Part shown: positions 6,927-10,465 of the stretch, in pieces
Layout: the number at the start of each line of letters is the position of its first letter
Numbering within the stretch: position 1 is the first letter of the stretch
Assembly (NCBI GenBank): GCA_021790695.1
Contig: JAJYGJ010000184.1
Location: 1-10,465 of the forward strand
Direction: 5' to 3'
DNA: 10,465 bases
Origin: Nitrospirota bacterium
Lineage (GTDB): Bacteria > Nitrospirota > Thermodesulfovibrionia > Thermodesulfovibrionales > JdFR-88
The notes under the pieces: generated by a model
Told to the model about the DNA's origin: nothing
Databases searched by the model: none
What the model saw: only the letters and a program-made list of their open reading frames with translations
Translations under genes and position numbers: made by a program

Positions 6927-8645
6927 ATGAACAGGGGGCTTCTGCTCGGCACGGTTATCGCTTTCGGGTTTTTCGTGGTGCTGGCAAGGCTGGCCGGGCT
7001 CATGCTCGTGGACCACGACTGGCTTTCCGCGAAGGCGAGCAGCCAGTACCTGAGGGAGAGGGCGATTGAGGTCAAGCGCGGGGGGATATACGACAGGCAG
7101 GGCAGGGAACTGGCGGTGAGTCTCGATGCGGAATCCCTTTATTGTTACCGGGGAGAGGTGGCCCGCCCGCGCGCCGTGGCGCGGGAAGTCTCGGAGGCGA
7201 CCGGGATGAAATATGCCGGCCTGCTCAGGGAGATGACGGGCCCCGGCGGCAGGCGCTTCATCTGGCTCAGGAGAAAGCTCACCCGGGGCGAGGCCGCCAG
7301 GCTGGGGAACCTGAAGTCCGTCCGGGGACTGGGTTTCACGGACGAGATCAGGAGATATTACCCTGCGGGGGTTTTGGCCTCCCAGGTGCTGGGCTATCTG
7401 AACATCGATAACAAGGCCATGGCCGGGCTGGAACGGCAGTACAACAGCACCCTGATGAACAAGGGCGGCGAAGTGGTCGTGGAAAGGGACGCCACCGGAA
7501 AGGTCCTGTCCGAGGGAGTGCAGATGGAGTCCGCGGGCGGCAACATCGTGCTCACGATCGATGAGGGGCTTCAATATATAGCGGAGACCGCGCTCGATGA
7601 GGCGATGAAGAAGTGGAAGGCCCAATCGGCCAGCCTGATAATGATGGACCCTTATACGGGCGCGATACTGGCCATGGCCGGCAGGCCGACTTTCAACCCC
7701 AACGACCCCGGCGATTTTGGCGCGGGGGCCAGGAAAAACAGGGCGATAACGGACCTCTACGAGCCGGGTTCCGTCTTCAAGATCGTCACGGGCACCGCGG
7801 CCCTCGAGTCCGGGATTGTCACGCCCGATTCGCTCTTTGACTGTCACGGGGGGGTCTTTAAGGTGGGCGGCAGGACGTTTCACGACGTGGAAAAAAACGG
7901 CGTCCTCACCTTCGAGCAGATAATAGAGAAATCGTCGAACGTGGGGACCATCCAGGTCGCCTTGAAACTCGGTCCGGACAGGTTCCACCGTTACGCCCGT
8001 TTGTTGGGGTTCGGGCGCGCGACCGGGATCGATCTGCCCTGGGAGGCCGGGGGCAGGCTCGAATACCCCCGGACCGACGTCTCGCTTGCCTCGAACGCCA
8101 TAGGCTACGGGGTTGCCGTGACCCCGCTCCAGATACTTCGGGCGTACTCGGTCATTGCAAACGGGGGTTACCTGGTGACGCCCCACGTGGTCTCCAGGAT
8201 AACGGCGTCCGACGGCCAGGTGATAAGCAGCTTCCGCTGCCGGGCAAAACGGGTGCTTGCGCCCGAGACCGCCGCCGTTTTCAAAAACATACTCTCCCTC
8301 GTCACGCAGAAGGGCGGCACCGCCCCGGCGGCCGCTGTCGCCGGCAACGAGGTCTCGGGAAAGACGGGCACGGCAAGGCTCTTCGATCCGCGGACCGGAA
8401 GGTACTCGGACAAGTACTCAAGCACCTTCGTGGGCTTTGTCCCCGCAAGCGGCCCGAAGATAGCCATGATCGTGGTGTTCAAGGCGCCGGAGGGGGCGAT
8501 ATACGGCGGCACGGTGGCGGGGCCGGTCTTCAGCGATGTCGCGGCGAAGGCGCTGGCGTATCTCCATGTGCCGTTTGACAACGCGGGGCTGGACAGAGTG
8601 GGTTATCTGAAAGGGGACGGACATGCGGTTATCTACACTCCTTGA
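6927..8645 (+). CDS. ftsI: Septal peptidoglycan D,D-transpeptidase FtsI (PBP3, class B PBP)
   Basis: FtsI crosslinks septal peptidoglycan in the periplasm together with the glycosyltransferase FtsW. The 572-residue protein has an N-terminal membrane anchor (about residues 4-28) and the class B PBP dimerisation/pedestal domain, beginning with RGGIYDRQGRELAVS (51-65). The transpeptidase domain has all three penicillin-binding motifs: S282-VFK (Ser codon 7770-7772), S336-SN (7932-7940) and K479-TGT (codon 7361+1000, i.e. 8361). There is no C-terminal PASTA domain, so it is of the FtsI type rather than PBP2x/SpoVD with PASTA. ATG 6927 gives only three or four residues before the membrane span, and no Shine-Dalgarno is visible. 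An in-frame TGA at 6894-6896 bounds the frame, with no other ATG, GTG or TTG between. The 3' end overlaps murE by 23 bases. Confidence 0.96.
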   Translation: MNRGLLLGTVIAFGFFVVLARLAGLMLVDHDWLSAKASSQYLRERAIEVKRGGIYDRQGRELAVSLDAESLYCYRGEVARPRAVAREVSEATGMKYAGLLREMTGPGGRRFIWLRRKLTRGEAARLGNLKSVRGLGFTDEIRRYYPAGVLASQVLGYLNIDNKAMAGLERQYNSTLMNKGGEVVVERDATGKVLSEGVQMESAGGNIVLTIDEGLQYIAETALDEAMKKWKAQSASLIMMDPYTGAILAMAGRPTFNPNDPGDFGAGARKNRAITDLYEPGSVFKIVTGTAALESGIVTPDSLFDCHGGVFKVGGRTFHDVEKNGVLTFEQIIEKSSNVGTIQVALKLGPDRFHRYARLLGFGRATGIDLPWEAGGRLEYPRTDVSLASNAIGYGVAVTPLQILRAYSVIANGGYLVTPHVVSRITASDGQVISSFRCRAKRVLAPETAAVFKNILSLVTQKGGTAPAAAVAGNEVSGKTGTARLFDPRTGRYSDKYSSTFVGFVPASGPKIAMIVVFKAPEGAIYGGTVAGPVFSDVAAKALAYLHVPFDNAGLDRVGYLKGDGHAVIYTP

Positions 8646-10215
8646 AGGGGTGGAGACAAGAAAGATGAATAACGGCGGCGCCCCCGATGTGGAGATCGGC
8701 GGGCTTTCCATCGATTCCAGGCGCGTGCGCGCCGGGGACCTTTTTTTCGCACTCAGGGGCGGCCGGGCCGACGGCAACGCCTTCATAGCCCAGGCGCTGG
8801 GCCGGGGCGCGGCCGCCGTGCTGACCGATGATCCGCGGGTGAATGAGATAAAGGCGGGCTCTCCGGTCGTGATCGAGGTCGGAGACGGGCGGCTGGCCCT
8901 GGCCCGCATAGCGGCCAATTTCACCGGCAACCCGTCGAGGCGGCTTTCGGTCGCGGGTGTAACCGGCACGAACGGAAAGACGACCACGGCGCTTCTCATA
9001 CGTCAGGCGCTCGAACGCCTGGGCAGAAAGACCGGGCTCATAGGGACGATAAAATACATCGTGGGGCGGCAGGAGAAGGCCGCGGCCTTTACCACGCCCG
9101 AGGCCCCCGATTTCCAGTCCATGCTCAGGGGCATGCTCGATGCGGGCCAGACCCACGCGGTTGCCGAGGTCTCATCGCACGCGCTCGCCCAGAGGCGGGT
9201 CGATTGCACCACGTTCAAGACTGCGGTCTTCACGAACCTGACCAGGGACCACCTGGATTTCCACAAGACGATGGAAGACTATTTCGAGGCGAAAAAACGT
9301 CTTTTTACCGAACTGCTGGACAAAGACCCTCACGCCCCCGCGGTCATAAACATGGACGACCCCTTCGGGCGAAGGCTCGCCCGAGAGCTTTCGGGAAAGT
9401 CGCCGGTCCTGGGCTTCGGCACAGGCGACGGTTCGGACATACGGGCGGCATCCATCCGGAACCGGGCGTCCGGTCTCGGTTTCCGGATAGTCTTCAGGGG
9501 CGGCAGCCACGCCGTGAATTCGGAACTCGTCGGGGCCCATAACGTCTATAACCTGCTTTCAGCCTTCGGGGCCATGATCGGGCTTGGTGTGAGCGCGGAC
9601 GATGCCGCGGCGGGCATCCAATGCCTTGAGGGCGTAAAAGGCCGCTTCGAACGCGTGGAATGCGGGCAGGACTTTCTGGTTGTGGTCGATTATGCGCACA
9701 CGCCCGATGCCCTTCAAAGACTTATCGGGACCGCGCGGGCGATAATCGGGGATGACTATCCCCAGGGGGATGACTGTCCCCGAAAAGACGAAACGGCAGG
9801 CGGGCCCCGGATGACCGCCCCCGCGAAGATAATCCTGGTCTTCGGCTGCGGCGGCGACAGGGACAGGGGCAAAAGACCCGAGATGGGACGGATTGCCGCG
9901 GGCATGGCGGACTTCGTTATCGTCACCTCGGACAATCCGCGAAGCGAAGACCCGCTTTCAATCATCGATCAGATAGGAAAGGGAATGGATGATGTGAAGG
10001 CGGGCGGGAAAACGCTTTTTATCCCGGACCGGGCGGAGGCGATCAGGAGGGCAATACTCTCGGCCGGCCGCGCGGACATCGTCCTCATAGCGGGCAAGGG
10101 ACACGAGGATTACCAGGAGATAAACGGGGTGCGTCATCCGTTCAGCGATCAGCTTGTGGCCGCCGGGGCGCTTAAGGAGATGGCGGCGCGCGGGAGGCGG
10201 GATGCTCAGGCTTGA
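8623..10215 (+). CDS. murE: UDP-N-acetylmuramoyl-L-alanyl-D-glutamate--2,6-diaminopimelate ligase MurE
   Basis: MurE is the cytoplasmic ATP-dependent Mur ligase that adds the third stem residue to UDP-MurNAc-Ala-Glu. Visible in the 530 residues: the N-terminal substrate domain (LSIDSRRVRAGDLFFALRG, about 28-46); the P-loop GVTGTNGKTTT (112-122); TTPEAPD and EVSSHAL of the central domain; the Lys pair 224-225 in YFEAKKRLF, where the carbamylated lysine is expected; DYAHTPDAL; and FGCGGDRDRGKRP (407-419). D437-NPR-440 is the motif associated with meso-diaminopimelate specificity rather than lysine. The protein is about 30 residues longer than usual, partly from an insert near 376-400 holding a tandem repeat. 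AAGGGG (8611-8616) is well placed before ATG 8623, inside the end of ftsI. The stop overlaps murF by 14 bases. Confidence 0.97.
   Translation: MRLSTLLEGVETRKMNNGGAPDVEIGGLSIDSRRVRAGDLFFALRGGRADGNAFIAQALGRGAAAVLTDDPRVNEIKAGSPVVIEVGDGRLALARIAANFTGNPSRRLSVAGVTGTNGKTTTALLIRQALERLGRKTGLIGTIKYIVGRQEKAAAFTTPEAPDFQSMLRGMLDAGQTHAVAEVSSHALAQRRVDCTTFKTAVFTNLTRDHLDFHKTMEDYFEAKKRLFTELLDKDPHAPAVINMDDPFGRRLARELSGKSPVLGFGTGDGSDIRAASIRNRASGLGFRIVFRGGSHAVNSELVGAHNVYNLLSAFGAMIGLGVSADDAAAGIQCLEGVKGRFERVECGQDFLVVVDYAHTPDALQRLIGTARAIIGDDYPQGDDCPRKDETAGGPRMTAPAKIILVFGCGGDRDRGKRPEMGRIAAGMADFVIVTSDNPRSEDPLSIIDQIGKGMDDVKAGGKTLFIPDRAEAIRRAILSAGRADIVLIAGKGHEDYQEINGVRHPFSDQLVAAGALKEMAARGRRDAQA
9748..9781 (+). repeat. In-frame 18-bp tandem repeat of palindromic unit in murE
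   Basis: GGGGATGACTATCCCC (9748-9763) is repeated 18 bp later as GGGGATGACTGTCCCC (9766-9781), with one difference. The first copy is a perfect stem of six pairs (GGGGAT/ATCCCC) around a GACT loop; in the second one pair becomes G-U. It encodes GDDYPQ-GDDCPR (residues 376-387) between helix TARAII and the conserved strand KIILVFGCGGD, where most MurE proteins have only a short connector. The following residues up to about 400 also look inserted. Confidence 0.9.
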
Positions 10216-10465
10216 AGACGTGATCGAGGCGACCGGGGCAAAGGTCCTCCGGAGAGGGGCGGATGCCTTCCCCGGCCTGTCGATAGACTCAAGGACTATT
10301 GCGAGGGATGAGCTTTTCGTCGCGCTCCGGGGCGAGAGGTTTGACGGGCATGATTTTCTCCAGGCGGCGCTCGCCTCCGGTGCGGCGGGGGCGGTCATCG
10401 ACCGGCCCATCGAAAAAACCGGGCTCCGCGATGAGTCGGGCAAGACCATCCTGCTGGTGAAGGAT
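10202..10465 (+). CDS. murF: UDP-N-acetylmuramoyl-tripeptide--D-alanyl-D-alanine ligase MurF, 3' truncated by window edge
   Basis: MurF ligates D-Ala-D-Ala to the UDP-MurNAc-tripeptide, the last cytoplasmic peptide step before MraY. Only the first 88 codons are present, open to the window end. They form the N-terminal UDP-substrate domain: MLRLEDVIEATGAKVLR, then LSIDSRTIARDELFVALRGERFDGHDFLQAAL and the GAAGAVIDRP strand. The ATP-binding P-loop lies beyond the window. The SIDSR...GDLF/DELF...ALRG pattern is shared with MurE, but the gene's position directly after murE and the RGERFDGHDF wording fit MurF. GGGAGG (10192-10197) is well spaced before ATG 10202, which lies inside the end of murE. 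Confidence 0.92.
   Translation, partial: MLRLEDVIEATGAKVLRRGADAFPGLSIDSRTIARDELFVALRGERFDGHDFLQAALASGAAGAVIDRPIEKTGLRDESGKTILLVKD

Noticed and set aside
6869..7069. Small + strand ORF starting in the ftsL-ftsI spacer
   Set aside because: Out of frame with ftsI and mostly inside it, no Shine-Dalgarno, and a Gly/Arg-rich translation typical of a shadow frame.
6882..8186. Long minus-strand ORF (434 codons) opposite ftsI
   Set aside because: Shadow of ftsI: the + strand frame holds all penicillin-binding motifs, while the antisense translation is rich in Gly, Arg, Pro and His without a domain.
1..10465. tRNA, rRNA, CRISPR, insertion sequence or defence genes
   Set aside because: Nearly all bases are in recognised core genes; no cloverleaf, regularly spaced repeat array, transposase or nuclease-type domain was seen on either strand.

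Overview
The window is a GC-rich, compactly coded stretch of bacterial chromosome. All ten genes lie on the + strand, two of them cut by the window edges. It joins a protein-quality-control/housekeeping block (lon, thiL, rimO, an M50 membrane protease) to the start of a division and cell wall (dcw) cluster (mraZ, rsmH, ftsL, ftsI, murE, murF). The DNPR motif in MurE points to meso-diaminopimelate peptidoglycan. The codons favour AGG (Arg) and ATA (Ile) despite the high GC. Together with the gene set this suggests a Gram-negative lineage such as a deltaproteobacterium-like group or Nitrospirota. That placement is inference; nothing here fixes the taxon.

Block 1 (1-4985): the C-terminal two-thirds of Lon protease overlaps thiL (thiamine-phosphate kinase) by ATGA. 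After 29 bases comes rimO (ribosomal protein S12 methylthiotransferase), which overlaps an M50 site-2-type protease gene by ATGA. The spacing suggests one transcript. The only large non-coding gap is 4986-5173. It holds an AT-rich imperfect hairpin, a strong sigma-70-type promoter and three 10-bp-spaced GTGG repeats that fit MraZ operator boxes, the third covering the mraZ ribosome binding site.

Block 2 (5174-10465): mraZ (dcw regulator), rsmH (16S rRNA C1402 methyltransferase), an ftsL-like small membrane protein, ftsI (septal transpeptidase), murE and the first 88 codons of murF. Genes overlap or nearly abut, except for an AT-rich 75-bp spacer before ftsI that lacks a recognisable Shine-Dalgarno sequence.

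I see no mobile element, RNA gene, CRISPR array or defence system, and no convincing undescribed system: this is largely a core-genome region. The most unusual signals are three in-frame tandem micro-duplications (15- or 18-bp units with C-run/G-run self-complementarity), two in rimO and one in murE. Each adds a short loop to an otherwise conserved enzyme. The MraZ operator layout, the start region of ftsI and the unassigned M50 protease are lesser points of interest.
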